Positions 1-12,021 of a stretch of 64,000 nucleotides of DNA are shown in pieces (the stretch's first letter is position 1; each line of letters starts with the position of its first letter). Source of the stretch: Alnus glutinosa (taxonomy: Eukaryota > Streptophyta > Magnoliopsida > Fagales > Betulaceae); assembly GCF_958979055.1 (NCBI RefSeq), contig NC_084896.1, positions 25,298,501 to 25,362,500 of the forward strand, given 5' to 3'. The notes below the pieces were generated by a model, which ran no database searches, was not told the DNA's origin, and worked only from the letters and a program-made list of their open reading frames with translations. Made by a program: the position numbers and the translations under genes.

Positions 1-48
1 TCAATTCAGTTCAACAAATATTCTCTTCATTTTAGCTAAAAAAATCGC

Positions 49-56
<8 letters not shown>

Positions 57-139
<83 letters not shown>
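57..139. repeat. (TTA)n followed by (TA)n microsatellite
   Basis: A run of TTA triplets passes directly into a run of TA dinucleotides ending at about 139. It is a compound simple repeat with no coding content. Confidence 0.95.
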
Positions 140-142
<3 letters not shown>

Positions 143-216
143 TTAACTACCTACTTTTTCAAAGCACCTATCTATCATTTCTTATTTTAATTATCTACTT
201 TCATTATTTAATATAA

Positions 217-647
217 GGAAAAATTACAATTTAACCCCCAAATTGCTAGTCGTTTTGCAAGTAACCCCACGAACTGCTCGTGCCTGAACTCTGGCCCCCT
301 AAACTATCAAAACGTTTCAAAAAGGCTTATTTTGTCGAAATATGCCTATATTACCCTTGCCACATGTCATTTTTCAATTAAAAAATAATAAAAATTAAAT
401 TTAAAAATAAAAACTAAAAAAAAAATTATTATTTTTTTCAATAAAAAAATTAGATTTTTTTAGTTTTTGAATTTTATTTTTTATTATTTTTTTAATTGAA
501 AAATGACACGTGGCATGGGTATTATAGGCATATTTCGATAAAATGTGTCTTTTTGAAACGTTTTGGTAGCTTGGGCAGAGAGATTCCAATCGTTGGGACT
601 ACTTGTAAAACGACTGACAGTTTGAGAAGTTAAACTGTAATTTTTTC
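217..647. mobile_element. Mutator-type MITE, 431 bp, long TIRs and 9-bp TSD
   Basis: The two ends are long inverted repeats of roughly 180 bp each, starting GGAAAAATTACA on the left and the complement of GAAAAAATTACA on the right, with an A/T-rich centre. The 9-bp sequence TTAATATAA occurs directly outside both ends (208-216 and 648-656), which is the target duplication length typical of Mutator-like elements. There is no transposase, so it is non-autonomous. The perfect flanking duplication supports the exact ends. Confidence 0.88.
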
Positions 648-1650
648 TTAATATAAATATATTTTTTTTTTTTCAAAATACCTACATTTCAAAGTCTTAT
701 GCAAGTCTTATCATGAATCAGAAAGTTAATTTTGTTTTTTTAATATTGGTGAACACTATAGCATCTCAATGATTTTAAAATTAAAATAGCTAATCGAATA
801 CATTTGCATTTTTACCCAAATTAATAAAATATTTTGTTTAGCTAGGTGAGTAGGTGTGAATGCTCATGTATAAACAAAGCTAGCCATTAACATCTTTGAC
901 TTTATATGATTAGGCTTGTGACTACTTTATATGATTAACCTTAACGACTACTAATAAGAAAGAAACACCGAAAGAAGTGGAAGAAAAAGAGGGCACTCAG
1001 AAAAGGAAAAGGGAAAGAAAAGACAATTGAATTAGGGATTTTAAAGGGAGATCTTCTCTCGGAGCTCTCACACCATTCTTTTGACAAGGAAGATGCAAAA
1101 AGGTGGACAAATTCTATTTGAATCATGGACCTCCATTATAAGGATATTATAACGGCGCGACAGGTGTTCTGATAGCCTAAGATTTGTTCGGGCACGTGAG
1201 TTCTATCGGAACACTCTCAATTTATTGTATTCTAACCACCAATGTAGACGGTCAATTACAATGAATCCCGATCATCTTATTTTTTCCATTTTTCGGGTTC
1301 CCCAATCATATCCAAATTGATGATTTGTCTTGCAAAGAAATAGATGGAGACCATTTTTAGCACAACATCTACAAAATTTGTGATGTCCTTGAAAAATAAG
1401 TACGAGGATCATTGCTTAAAATGTCGGTCACCATTATAGTTTCGTAGAAGTGAAAGTTGCACCTTTTTAAGTCGGATCAATATTGTCGTATTTGTGGTTT
1501 ATGTGAGTAACATAAGAAATGGTAGACATAATCATTTAAATTATTATTCTAACATTTTCTCTCACGCGTGACGTCAAATTTTGTCTTAACTAGGGAGGTC
1601 CAACATGTGGAATGAAATATTTAACCAATTTTTCTCATAAAACAATTTTG

Positions 1651-2013
1651 GGAAAATTATACTTACCCCTTCAATCTACCACGTACCCAATTTGCAAGGT
1701 CCCCTTAATCTTTCAATTTGGTTAAAGTATCCTTTTGATCTACAATTAGAGTTGCAATTAATGTCTCAATTTCCTCAAGTAAAAATGACAGAATTACTCT
1801 CCATAATAATTATTTTTTAAAAATAAAAAAATAAAACAAACCGTAGGCCACTAAACGTTTTTTTTTTTTTTAAAAAAAAATGTATGATATTTTTGTCATT
1901 TTGAAGGCGGAATGGAGGCATTGTAACCCAATAGTACGTGTAGATTTGTAAAGTGTACAAACCAAATTAAAAGATTGAGAGAAACATTGCAACAAGAGTT
2001 ATAGATTGAGAAG
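1651..2013. repeat. probable MITE with imperfect TIRs
   Basis: The left end (ACCCCTTCAATCTACC region) and right end (GAGTTATAGATTGAG region) are imperfect inverted repeats around a poly-A/T centre, and the pattern of short purine-rich motifs is mirrored for about 100 bp on each side. I could not find a clear target duplication, so the ends are approximate. Confidence 0.45.
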
Positions 2014-2115
2014 CACTACATGAAATTTGGCTCTAATCGTCGCTAAAAGTTTAAAAGTTGTTGTTAATGACGTTAAGCGACAATTAGTCGTCGCTAATAG
2101 TTCAAAACTGCTGCA
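2014..2115. mobile_element. CACTA (En/Spm) terminal fragment
   Basis: The sequence begins CACTACATGAAATTTGG and is followed by short subterminal repeats built on CGTCGCTAA and its inverse. CACTACA termini with CGTCGCTA-type subterminal motifs are typical of plant CACTA transposons. Only one end is visible; no transposase and no partner terminus were found nearby. Confidence 0.5.
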
Positions 2116-2465
2116 ACTAATTTTGTGATGCACATAGGTATCTCATATGAGGAAAAGAGTTATATATGCTTGTAGAATGGTTGGTGGTCTGGTTCAATGA
2201 GGTTCTCAATCCATGTGAATTAAACATCTTCAATGTTCCCACGCATGGCAGAGTCTGATTGCTTAACATATATCTTGCCGGCAGTCAGGACCCCTGAAGT
2301 TTTTCATCAACTGGATAACTACTCTATTAGCATCAAAAGATTTTTCCAACATCCCAACTTTTGTTGTCTGAATTATGAGAATTTACATGCGCCAAGAGAT
2401 GCAATCATGCTATTCTTTTGTGCTCAAATGTGACCCGAAACATGTTCATATGCAGACTCTTCAGT

Positions 2466-2640
2466 AGGGATGGGTATCGGTTCGGTAGGCGGTTAAGTCG
2501 GTTAATTCGGTCGGTTAACCGACTTTTGTCGGAATGCAGTCGGTAAATTTATTTCGGTTAAGCGGTTAATAGGCAGTTGATTAAACGATTAATAGGCGGT
2601 CGGTTAAGTCGATTATGTCGGTTAATAGGTGACAAGTAAT
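2466..2640. repeat. degenerate CGGTTAA/GTCGG motif cluster
   Basis: The motif CGGTTAA (with variants such as GGTCGGTTAA and AAGCGGTTAATAGG) is repeated about ten times within 170 bp, in one orientation. This style is seen in subterminal regions of non-autonomous DNA transposons. I see no TIR pair, so it is called only as a motif cluster. Confidence 0.45.
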
Positions 2641-3344
2641 CAAGAAAACGTTCTTCCGTTGGTATGCCTAACGAGGTTACCCATGTTTGTTTCTTCTTGT
2701 TGCGGGTCCATTAGCCTACAATACGGTGTCCGATTAACTAATTCTTCAAAAGTTAAAATTTGTTAAATTAATTATCTCAAAACTTAACCTAATAGAGAAA
2801 GCTGAGTATAATCCTTTGATATTCTAAGATTCTCCTTGGCATATTATGTCAGTACCGATTGATATTTATGCTGGGGAAGTATGTAGATTGCATCAGGCAA
2901 ACTTTTTATTGGCCTTGTATGCATTAGGCAGGGAGTCCACGTAGAACCCTTACCAAATTGTTAATCATGTTGTTCACATCGTAATCCTGTCATTTAAGAA
3001 ATAAAAAATTTATCCTTTCAATTATATATATATATAAAATGAGTAAATTCGTTAACTCTTGTGTTAAAAGCTCCTTTCTTTAAAGTTGTCTTTGGTTAAT
3101 ATTTTTATATGAGGAGCATACAAAAAGTTTGGCTTATTATGTGTATTAAATTTGAATGGAAAATGCTTAAAATACTATAATTTTTGTTACGATTTCTTTT
3201 AAAACTCATGCAGCAGTCAACATTTTATAAAAATAAATATAAAGTGAACTGACACGTAAGTTTGTAAACGTAACAAATATTATGCGTACGGTCACTTGAC
3301 AACACACTTTTTAATGATTGACATCGATTAATATTACATAAACT

Positions 3345-3821
3345 TATTAAAATATTGATTAAATAATTAAATTCATCTATTTCTATCCGCTTAAACTTTT
3401 AGGATAAGTGATGATTTAACATAGTATCAGGGACGGATTTAAGAGGGGGCTGGCAGGGGCCATGGCCCCCCCTCAATTCCAAAAAGCAACAAAAAAAAAA
3501 AAGCAAAAAAAAATTATAAGGTAAAAAAAATAAAATTTAGCCTATTGGCCCCTACCAATAATTTTTTTGGACCCTTGGCCCCTGCCCATAAGAGTTTCTG
3601 GCTCCGTACCTGCATGGTATCAAAGCCAAATATCTTGAGATCAAACCTTAACTCATTCATTTACCCTAACTTCAATTAAATATTTCACTTGTTGGGTCTT
3701 ACCTATTAAAAGGTAGTTTGAGCTCACACGTGAGAAGAGAAGTATTAAAGTATTGATTAAGTGATTAAATTTACCTTTTTCCTATCAGCTTAACCTTTTT
3801 GAGATAAATTAAGATTTAACA
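3345..3821 (+). mobile_element. TRIM retroelement with short LTRs, interrupted by a MITE
   Basis: Two direct repeats of about 77-79 bp (3345-3421 and 3743-3821), each running from TATTAAA(A/G)TATTGATTAA to GATTTAACA, flank a short non-coding internal region. A TGGTATCAAAGC primer-binding-like motif follows the first repeat, as expected for priming by initiator tRNA-Met. The internal part is split by the MITE at 3428-3612. It is a fossil without coding capacity; relatives occur at 40.46-40.74, 50.97-51.87 and 62.48-63.14 kb. Confidence 0.7.
3428..3612. mobile_element. MITE of the GGCGGAG-TIR family, nested in a TRIM
   Basis: The element starts CAGGGACGGATTTAAG and ends with the complement of CAGGTACGGAGCCAG, enclosing a C-rich patch and A-rich centre. 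It lies at the primer-binding site of the TRIM: CATAGTAT on the left (3420-3427) and CATGGTAT on the right (3613-3620) look like a diverged target duplication. Relatives with GGCGGAG termini are at 42498-42637 and 59176-59369. Confidence 0.6.
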
Positions 3822-4000
3822 TAACATCACATCAGTTTATAATAAGAAATTTATAATCAAAATGATTGTGTTAGCGAAATTTTTGTTTGAATAGTAGTAA
3901 GAAGTGATTGATGTAATATAAAATATAAAAAAGTTTAAAATTATTTTATAAAAAAATGAAAAAGTTTTGTTTTGTAATGTATTTTTTTATTTGAATAATA

Positions 4001-4040
<40 letters not shown>

Positions 4041-4514
4041 AGAGAAAATGGTTGCCAACCGGTGCCATGGCTATGATCATCAAAAGAATGAGCATGTGGG
4101 CCAGTGGCTATGATCATCAAAAGTATCTGTGGTTCCGGATTTTATGTTCCTTTGTTAAGGAGTCGTGAGACTTTTCAAGTACGCATGGGATGAAAACTAA
4201 ATGGCCCACCGATCAAAGCACTGACACCAAATCTTATAATGCTGTTTATTAACTTTAATCCAGGATTACCTCTAAACTTACTTTTTCAATCATGAATATA
4301 ATTAGAATATTAAGATTAAAAATTTTTTTTAAAAAAAAAAAAATCAAATTTATTTCCTATGTTTTCTTGCAATTTCAATTCAACGATTAGGTCGTTAGGT
4401 TTTTCTCTCATTTCAAATAGGCTATTTCGTCAACCTACTGTTCAATTATTTAAGAGTATACAACATTAGACCAATAAATTAATGTCTTATTGTTCTTATT
4501 TGATACATTATATG

Positions 4515-4737
4515 TGTGACGTTCCACATCGTCTGAAAATGAGGATGTGCTTATATGTATAAATGCACAATTTATGATACAACGCGTTTTAAAGCCGTGA
4601 TGGTTATGAACCTATCAGAACTCTGCAGTTAAGCGTGCTTTTGAGAGAGCAATTCTAAGATAGGTGACCTCTTGGAAAGTCTGATTTGGAGGAGCCAAAA
4701 ACGGACAATATTATGTTATTGAGGGTGAGTCATTACA
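4515..4737 (+). mobile_element. Cassandra TRIM solo LTR (5S rRNA-derived)
   Basis: A 223-bp sequence begins TGTGACG and ends TTACA. It contains a 5S rRNA-like block with the internal promoter region, recognisable by CAGAACTCTGCAGTTAAGCG and GATAGGTGACCTC. This 5S-bearing LTR is the hallmark of the Cassandra TRIM family. ATATG (left) and ACATG (right) are a near-match 5-bp target duplication, so it is a solo LTR left by recombination. A two-LTR copy lies at 38140-38679. Fossil, non-coding. Confidence 0.85.
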
Positions 4738-6057
4738 ACATGTCTACTATATATGTCATGTGGCGTTAATTGATTAGTGATGTGACGTATCATTAACTAA
4801 TTGAACGAAAGGTTGATCTAGATATCTAAAACTATAAACTAAATTAAAATTACTTGAAAATCTAAAGAATAATTTTGTTTTTTTCCATTAAAAAAAGGGG
4901 AAGGTAGAGAATGAGGAGCGGATAAACTAGTGTAAATTTTGAAGTGGGTGAAAGGGTGGGGAGGGGGGGTTGCTGTGGCTTGATTGAAAGTAGAGTAGTT
5001 CTGGGTGGCAGACCAGAACCACACACCTCCCAAATCTAAACAGAAACTATATTATTAGATTGTGAATGGGCCATTCCTTGTACTCAATATTTGATGAGTC
5101 CTTTTCATAGATGACTGTTTTCATGTGAGAGTTTGGCGTTTTTATCTCTTTTCCTCTCTTTCCTTTTTCACTTCCATCAGTCTACTCATGTGCTCATTGC
5201 AGCCACTGATCTCATGAAAGGATTGCTACACATATTTGCAAATGTTTATTTTTTTTGATGTGACAGAAAATATCATCATTAAATAATACATGTTCTGTAA
5301 CATTTCGATCTCATATTGTAAAGAGATAAATAATTTACGTAGAATAAATGGTTTATAAAAATACTAATGAATGTCAAGTCTACGTTCCCTTTTAAAATTT
5401 ACTCTTACTAAACAGGGGGGATTGAAATTTAGAATCAAACACTTGTTTTCAGAATTTAGTTCTAAACTGATGTGTCACAATCTTATAAGATCTATCATTT
5501 TAAGAAATGTACTACAATCTCATAGAATTGTAATACATCAATTTAGAACCAAATTCTGAAAAAAAAAATATTGAAATGTCTAGCATTTCTCGTAGTCGGG
5601 AGCAGAGTAGACTTTTGGTTCCTTTGCAACATGATATGGGCTCCAACTCACTTGGGTGTCTTGTAGCAGAATCAGAATCCCCCTCTGATTTCCCGGCCTA
5701 AAACTAAGTTTATCGAGAGGAAATAGACAGTGTTGGCAGAGGCAGTACACTGTACAGTGGTACCCATTTCCCTTTCCCTTTTTACTATATTTCCCATATT
5801 CATTTTAGTTCTATTCATTACACCCCTAGTTTTCACCGTCCTTTTGCTTTCTGCTACTCACTGCATCTCTCTGCAACTCTCCTCTGCTTTTCCTCCATTT
5901 TCTTACCACCAATCTTTCTTTTTCTACCTCCCATTTGTTTTCTCTCCTCCTCACAAGCACTGCCTTCTGCCTTTTGGAGATTTGGTCACCAAAACAACCA
6001 CACATGTAGTTGGTCACCCTCTCTGCTTCTCTCCTTCCAAGACTCTATTTCTTCACC
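4738..6057. other. promoter-side region of the receptor kinase, no gene seen
   Basis: The stretch is AT-rich to about 5.6 kb, then becomes pyrimidine-rich (CT-rich tracts 5750-5960), as is common in plant 5' leaders. No coding exon, RNA gene or clear transposon end was found. The CT-rich part probably includes the 5' untranslated region of the downstream kinase gene. Confidence 0.4.
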
Positions 6058-6074
6058 ATGAAGTTGTAGCGAAG

Positions 6075-6101
6075 ATGGTGAACCAGTTGAAGAAAGCATG
6101 A
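6075..6101 (+). CDS. upstream ORF of 8 codons overlapping the kinase start (ATGA)
   Basis: An ATG at 6075 opens an 8-codon frame (MVNQLKKA) whose TGA stop overlaps the kinase ATG at 6098 as ATGA. A still shorter frame (ATG AAG TTG TAG) lies at 6058-6069. If the transcript starts upstream of 6058, ribosomes would have to scan past these or reinitiate after terminating on top of the main start. Seen in sequence; any regulatory role is inference. Confidence 0.45.
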   Translation: MVNQLKKA

Positions 6102-9100
6102 GCTGCAATATCTGCAAGAGCCTCCCTTTCTGGTGGAGAGTCACTTCCTTTGTTCTCCTTCTGCTTCCAACAATATCGTTTGCTCTCAACTCGGATGGGA
6201 TCCTCTTGCTTTCCTTCAAATACTCAATCCTAAGCGACCCGCTGTTGGTCCTGGAGAGCTGGAACTACTACGACGTAACACCATGCTCGTGGAACGGAGT
6301 CACGTGCTCCGAAATCGGAAGCCCCGGCACGCCGGACATGTTCAGAGTCACTGGCTTAGTCCTCCCCAACAGCCAGCTTCTGGGTCCGATTGTCCCGGAC
6401 CTCGGCATGATCGAACACCTTCGCCATCTCGATCTTTCCAACAACTTCTTCAATGGGTCTCTGCCTAATTCGATTTTCAATGCCTCAGAGCTTCAGGTGC
6501 TTTCCCTTTCAAGCAATGTTATCTCTGGTGAGCTACCGGCTGAGCTTATAGGTGGATTAAGAAGCTTGCAGCTTCTGAATCTTTCCGATAATGCATTGGC
6601 CGGGAAGGTACCGGAAAATCTCACTGCTCTGCAGAATCTGACAGTTGTTTCTTTGAGGAGTAACTACTTTTCTGGTAGCGTTCCTAGTGGGTTTAATTCG
6701 GTTCAAGTATTAGATCTCTCTTCCAATCTGCTTAATGGGTCTCTGCCTCTTGGTTTTGGTGGAGATAGTTTGCGCTACTTCAACCTCTCTTACAATAAGA
6801 TTTCAGGAAGAATACCGCCGGAGTTTGCAAAAGGAATGCCACAGAATGCTACAATCGACCTCTCATTCAACAACCTAACCGGACCTATTCCGGAGTCTCT
6901 AGTTTTGCACAACCAGAAAAACGAATTCTTTGCCGGAAATACCGATCTATGTGGCAAACCTTTGAAGAATCTCTGCCCCATTTCTTCCACTTTGTCTACT
7001 CCACCCAATGACACCTCCACAACTTCTCCAGCAATTGCAGTCATCCCCAAAAGCATTGACTCAACCCCAGTGACAAGCTCAACCGGCACGCCAAACGGAA
7101 CTGTTCAGAACCCAACACAAAGCGGCCTGAAGCCCGGGGCAATTGCTGGAATCGCTGTCGGAGACTTGGCGGGTATGGTTAAATCACCCCTTATCTCATT
7201 TATATTCTAACACCGCAATTGTAAATGATTAAACTTATAAAAACGAATAATTTATATTGTAACAGGAATAAGTCTCCTTGCCATGGTCATCTTCTACGTC
7301 TACCACGTGAGAAAGAGAAACAACAGCATTCTCAAGCCAACCAATGCACCAACGGACTCAGAGAAGAAAGCAGAAGCGAGCATGAAGCAAGACCCACTTG
7401 CCAGGAAACCCGCGGCGTGTTCCTGCTTAGGCGAAGAGATAACTTCAGAAGCAACCAGCTCTGATAGTGACGACCACGACAACAAAAACGAAGCTGCGCA
7501 CCTGCATCATGTGCATCCAAATCATGATCAGAAAGGTCAGCTTGTGACGGTGGACGGAGAGACGGAGCTGGAGCTGGAGACTCTGCTCAAGGCGTCGGCG
7601 TATATGCTGGGAGCCAGCGGCGGAAGCATTGTGTACAAGGCGGTGCTTGAGGACGGGACTGCTTTGGCGGTGAGGAGGATTGGAGAGAGCGGAGTCGAGA
7701 GGATGAGGGATTTTGAGAACCAGGTCAGGGCCTTAGCCAAGCTGCGCCACCCAAATTTGGTTCGGATTCGTGGATTTTACTGGGGAGCGGCTGAGAAGCT
7801 TGTTATCTATGACTTTGTCTCCAATGGCAGCCTTGCTAGCGCCAGTTACAGTAGTAAGCTCCCTTTTCATCATCATCTCTAGCGTATATTAACAATTCTT
7901 TTGATTGAAGTCACTAAATTAATCTTTAATGCCTCTATATAAGAATTTTATACTTTCTTCTGATGTGATTTATTAAAATTTAAGATAATTAACAGCAGAT
8001 AATAACTTTGGGAAATCACGGGCCTGCACATGATCACATAGGGCGGCTCACCTCATGAGAGAGTGAACCACATGCATTAACCTGGAATATATCCTGATGT
8101 GGTTCATAACATATTGATGGATGAAAAAGGATACACGTACACATTCTCTACATATATTTTTTTTTTATACATCTTTATACAACAAAGTTTCATATTTTTC
8201 ATTAAATTTATGGACCCAATATGAGCCCCATAAATCTAATAGTAAATTTGAAAACGAGATCCTTAGAAAATGTGTATGATATGTATTTATATCGATATCA
8301 TTTCATCTCATTGATAGATATCGAGCACTTTTACTAACCGGGTTATTAGCAATTCGTACATCAAATAAGAGAGTCTATGGGCCATTGTCCCAATAGATTT
8401 GGGACAGGGGCAGTCATCTATTAAGACAGTTGGATGTCGTAAGAGTTCTCTCACATTTTTTACTCAACAAAAAACTGTTGAAGATCTAAATCCCAAATTG
8501 AATCATCTTTGCTGTCTGTATTGGAGAGGACGAAAGATGTCCTCGACTTTATGGCAGTAACCTGTCTCCAACTTGCCTACCCAAAGAAAATGCATAATAT
8601 GCCAACGCATGTGTCATTTTCGTAAGTAGACTGTCTACTACACTTGCTGTTTCTTTTTCGAACTTCGTTTTTTTAATGTACAGGGAGCATATATATTTGA
8701 TGTGTTTGTACAATTTTTGTTGTTTGCTTAGGTTGACGATTAAGTACTCAACTATTTATGATGTTAAGTTCTTTCGAAATGCAGGAAAAGCAGGCTCATC
8801 GCCATTTCATCTACCTCTTGAGGTTCGGCTCAAGATAGCAAGAGGAGTTGCCCGGGGGCTGGCCTACATCCATGACAAGAAACACGTGCATGGCAACATT
8901 AAACCGAGCAATATTCTCTTGACCTCCGACATGGAGCCGATAATCTCCGATTTTGGGCTCGAAAGGCTCGTCTTTGGCAACACCAGCAACAAAGCAAGCA
9001 ACTCAGCCCGGTTTTTGGGAAGCCAACAAAGACCCACGGCAGCCATTCATGAAGGCTTACAGGACCTCCCCACAAGTGGTTCCAGCCCCTACGCACCGGT

Positions 9101-9464
9101 GGTCTCGTCTGTCGGAACTGCGTGGCCTTACCAAGCTCCCGAGTCCCTTAAGAACGTCAAGCCTAACCCCAAGGGGGATGTGTACTCATTTGGGATAGTT
9201 TTGCTTGAACTTCTAGCCGGTAGAGTATTTTCAGAGCCGGAACTGGTCCAGTGGACCGCCGGTTCGGTGGCGGAGGAAAAAAACAAGGTTTTGAAGATGG
9301 TTGATGCGCCGATCAGGAGTGAAGTGGCGGGCGGCAGGGAGGATGCCATGCTGGCATGCTTCAAATTAGGATTTAGCTGTGCTTCTTTTGTCCCCCACAA
9401 GAGACCGTCCATGAAAGATGCCCTTCAAATCCTAGAGAGGATCCCATGGTCTTCATTCGAATGA
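6098..9464 (+). CDS. LRR receptor-like kinase, subfamily III (At4g34220/At2g15300 type), predicted pseudokinase
   Basis: Three exons (6098-7172, 7266-7850, 8785-9464) with GT-AG junctions give 779 residues. Order: signal peptide (about 1-29, ending TISFA), LRR N-terminal cap with the CSWNGVTC motif, about seven LRRs (to about residue 270), a Ser/Thr/Pro-rich stalk, a transmembrane helix (about 348-370) followed by HVRKRN, a cytoplasmic linker, and a kinase domain from about residue 470. The nucleotide loop is GASGGSIVYKA; the usual VAIK lysine position reads arginine (AVRR, residue 495) and the catalytic HRD is HGN (589-591), while DFG (609-611) and APE (as QAPES) remain. Loss of the lysine and HRD aspartate is known in this clade and points to a signalling pseudokinase at the plasma membrane. 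The 934-bp second intron contains no recognisable gene. The start follows a short overlapping upstream ORF. Ligand and partner are unknown. Confidence 0.93.
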
Positions 9465-10879
9465 TGCATTTGGGTCCCATAAAAGTTACTTCGTGTGTTC
9501 TTTTGTTGACTTGAATGTTACATAAAGAGCTAGCATGAGGAATGTGGATAACAGATGTGAGAAAGTTGCTGTATGTTTGACTGATTAATCAAACTTTTAT
9601 GTATAAGGTATAAGATACTTAGGTGGTGATTATGAATAGAAATTCCAAGCAATTTTATTGTTCAGATCGGTAAATGTGAGATTATTTTTATAGGGTTGAT
9701 TTGTCCGAATAAGTTTTGTGCAGCCCACTCACATGCTCGAACAGGTAAATTTTATAAAATTTATTGAAAATTCGGATCCGGTGATTATAGCCCAGGTGTT
9801 GATGACAATTTGCATCACTAGCAAATACTAGCAAACATGATTGTGGGCCTGAAGCACTAGATCTGCTTTTTTTTTTTTTTTAATTATGGTCATTGATGGG
9901 TTCGGTTTCTTGTTGCATCATAATGGATTAGTTGTTTCTTGATGAATGTTATCCAACTCCTAGAGGTTCCCATAAATGGAGTGGAGTGGAGTGGAGTAGA
10001 GACCAATAATCCAAGGGACAAATCTATTCATGGTCTGTATTAGACATCAAAATGCTCTAAGAGTCTAAAAGATGAGTATATTGGACATCAATAGAGGAAA
10101 AGAAAAAACATATAAAACTATGTTGTTTAAGTGGGATCGGGATTAACTGCAATTTATTGACCAAATTGCACCAATCTGAATAACCACAAAGAGGGAGGGT
10201 TGGGACCTGCTTGCCCCAGGCAGAGGGGCCTCACACCCTAATTGCCCAGGGCAGATGGCCTCCATTTTTTTGTGGAAATTGTCCAAAGTGATTGCAATTC
10301 AGTTAACAAATTGAAATCAATCCTTATTCGTTTAAGTGATCAACAGGGTTCACAAGTATCATAGAAGATTGAGATCAGGGGCAACGAGCTGCCCATATTT
10401 CAAATCCTTGGTAGGCAAGTCGAGCACTTCTAACAAATTCTTCTTTGGATTTCCTACCATCTGTCGCAATGATCCCATCCTGACTTTTGAAACACCTTTA
10501 TTGAAACTCAATTCCATTAGACTATATCATTGGATAACGATTCTTAGTAATTTTGCTTTTCAGATTGTTAGTGATTCGGACAGTAAATATAAAAGGGCTT
10601 TTATAGAGCCAACTTTTTTGAGTAGGTCTCGAACAGCCTACTTCCCACTTGGATTAGTAGGCTTCATATAAACTCTCTCACATACAATCCAAACAATAAA
10701 TTTTTAGAGATCCAAATCCAATATCATTACACTGATTAGCCCAGCACGTATGATCAAATGACAACAATGTCTTGGAAGGTAGATGTATAAAAAAGGCCCA
10801 TCCTCCGATGACCCATTAAAAAGAATTCGGGTCGACAGATATATATGCTTCTAGTCTCTAGAGTCTAGAGCTCTAAGTA
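9465..10879. other. intergenic, no gene recognised
   Basis: After the kinase stop comes a probable 3' UTR, then AT-rich sequence with a short GGAGT direct repeat near 9975. Around 10190-10260 there is a more G/C-rich patch, and 10336-10671 is open in one frame but matches no family I know and has no splice or start context. I call no gene here. Confidence 0.4.
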
Positions 10880-11826
10880 GGGGTGTAAATGAGTCAAGTT
10901 CGAGAGAGCCAGTGCCGAGCTTAAGCGAGCCAAAACCGAGCTCGAGCTCATTCATCACAAGCCCAATCCGATCTCGAGCTCATTCATCACGAGCTTGAGC
11001 CGAGTTCGAGCGGTAATAATTAAGCTTAAGTCAGCTAAATGAACTCGATCGAGTCGAGCTCGAGCTTATGACGAGTGCTAAAAATTAAGTTCGGTTTGGC
11101 TGAGTTTGTTATAAGTTATATAGTTTATTTAACATACAAAAAATGAGTAAGCTCATTTAAAAATTAATATTACATTATATAACATATAAAAAATATATAT
11201 TTATATTTTATGATAAATAAACTATATAACTTACAATAAAAAATAAATAAATAAATGATGTAATTATTGTTAAATATCTAATGATAATACTTATAACATA
11301 TAATAAAATGATTACATGTCATATGACACAATGTTATATTATGATATGATCATATATTCCTTTAATCCTATTATATTACATGAATAATATGATTAAATAT
11401 TTGGATTGTCATTATATCATATATATCACTAATAATTAAGTATTGATATTATTCATTTTTACTATTTTTTATACATATAACCAATAAATATATACTAACT
11501 AATGACCACTGTTATTTGTTATTTAATTTATACTTACATTAGTATATTGTTGATTAATATACTATATTATATAAAAAAAAAGTTATATATTAACAAATTA
11601 ATATAATATATATATATATATGAGTCGAGCTTTAATAAGCGAGTCGATCTTTATACGAGCAGGTTCACAAGCTTTAACCGAGTCGAGCCGAATTTGTATT
11701 GTTTAATAATCGATCATATTTTCGTGTTCACGAACAACTCATTTAATAATCGATTCGAGCACGAGTCGAGTTTAAATCGAGCCGATCCCGAATAAGTTCG
11801 CGAGTGGCTCAACTCGTTTACACCCC
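10880..11826. mobile_element. long TIR element with GGGGTGTAAA termini, ~947 bp
   Basis: The left end GGGGTGTAAATGAGTC and the right end (complement of GGGGTGTAAACGAGTTGAGC) are inverted repeats. Both flanks carry dense GAGCTCGAG/TCGAGCCGA-type motifs, and the centre (11100-11620) is extremely AT-rich with no coding capacity. The architecture is that of a non-autonomous DNA transposon common in eudicots, probably hAT-like. CTCTAAGTA and CTCCAAGCG outside the ends may be a worn target duplication. Confidence 0.65.
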
Positions 11827-11943
11827 CTCCAAGCGTGGTGAATGTCTCTATAACAATTGCTTGCTTGCCTTTTTTTCTTTTTCAATGAATTTATATTAAT
11901 ACATGAAAAGAAAAATGAATAATACAATATTCCTTTTATAGAC

Positions 11944-11947
11944 AAAA
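11944..11947 (-). terminator. RNA polymerase III T-run after tRNA-Lys
   Basis: Read on the minus strand, TTTT begins one base after the tRNA discriminator base. A run of at least four T is the usual Pol III stop signal. Confidence 0.7.
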
Positions 11948-11948
11948 T

Positions 11949-12021
11949 CGCCCACCGTGGGGCTCGAACCCACGACCACAAGGTTAAGAGCCTTGCGCTC
12001 TACCAACTGAGCTAGACGGGC
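11949..12021 (-). tRNA. tRNA-Lys (anticodon CTT)
   Basis: The minus strand gives a complete 73-base cloverleaf: acceptor stem GCCCGTC pairing with GGTGGGC (with G-T wobbles), D arm GCTC-AGTTGGTA-GAGC, anticodon arm CAAGG-CTCTTAA-CCTTG, a 5-base variable loop, and T arm GTGGG-TTCGAGC-CCCAC. The anticodon CTT (plus-strand 11986-11988) reads AAG lysine codons. Internal A box (TAGCTCAGTTGGTAGAG) and B box (GGTTCGAGCC) promoters are intact, there is no intron, and a T-run follows at once. CCA is not encoded, as expected for a nuclear gene. Confidence 0.97.

Noticed and set aside
5730-6101. 123-codon plus-strand frame before the receptor kinase
   Set aside because: It does not begin with ATG and runs through a CT-rich leader; only the short uORF at 6075 is a real ATG frame touching the start.
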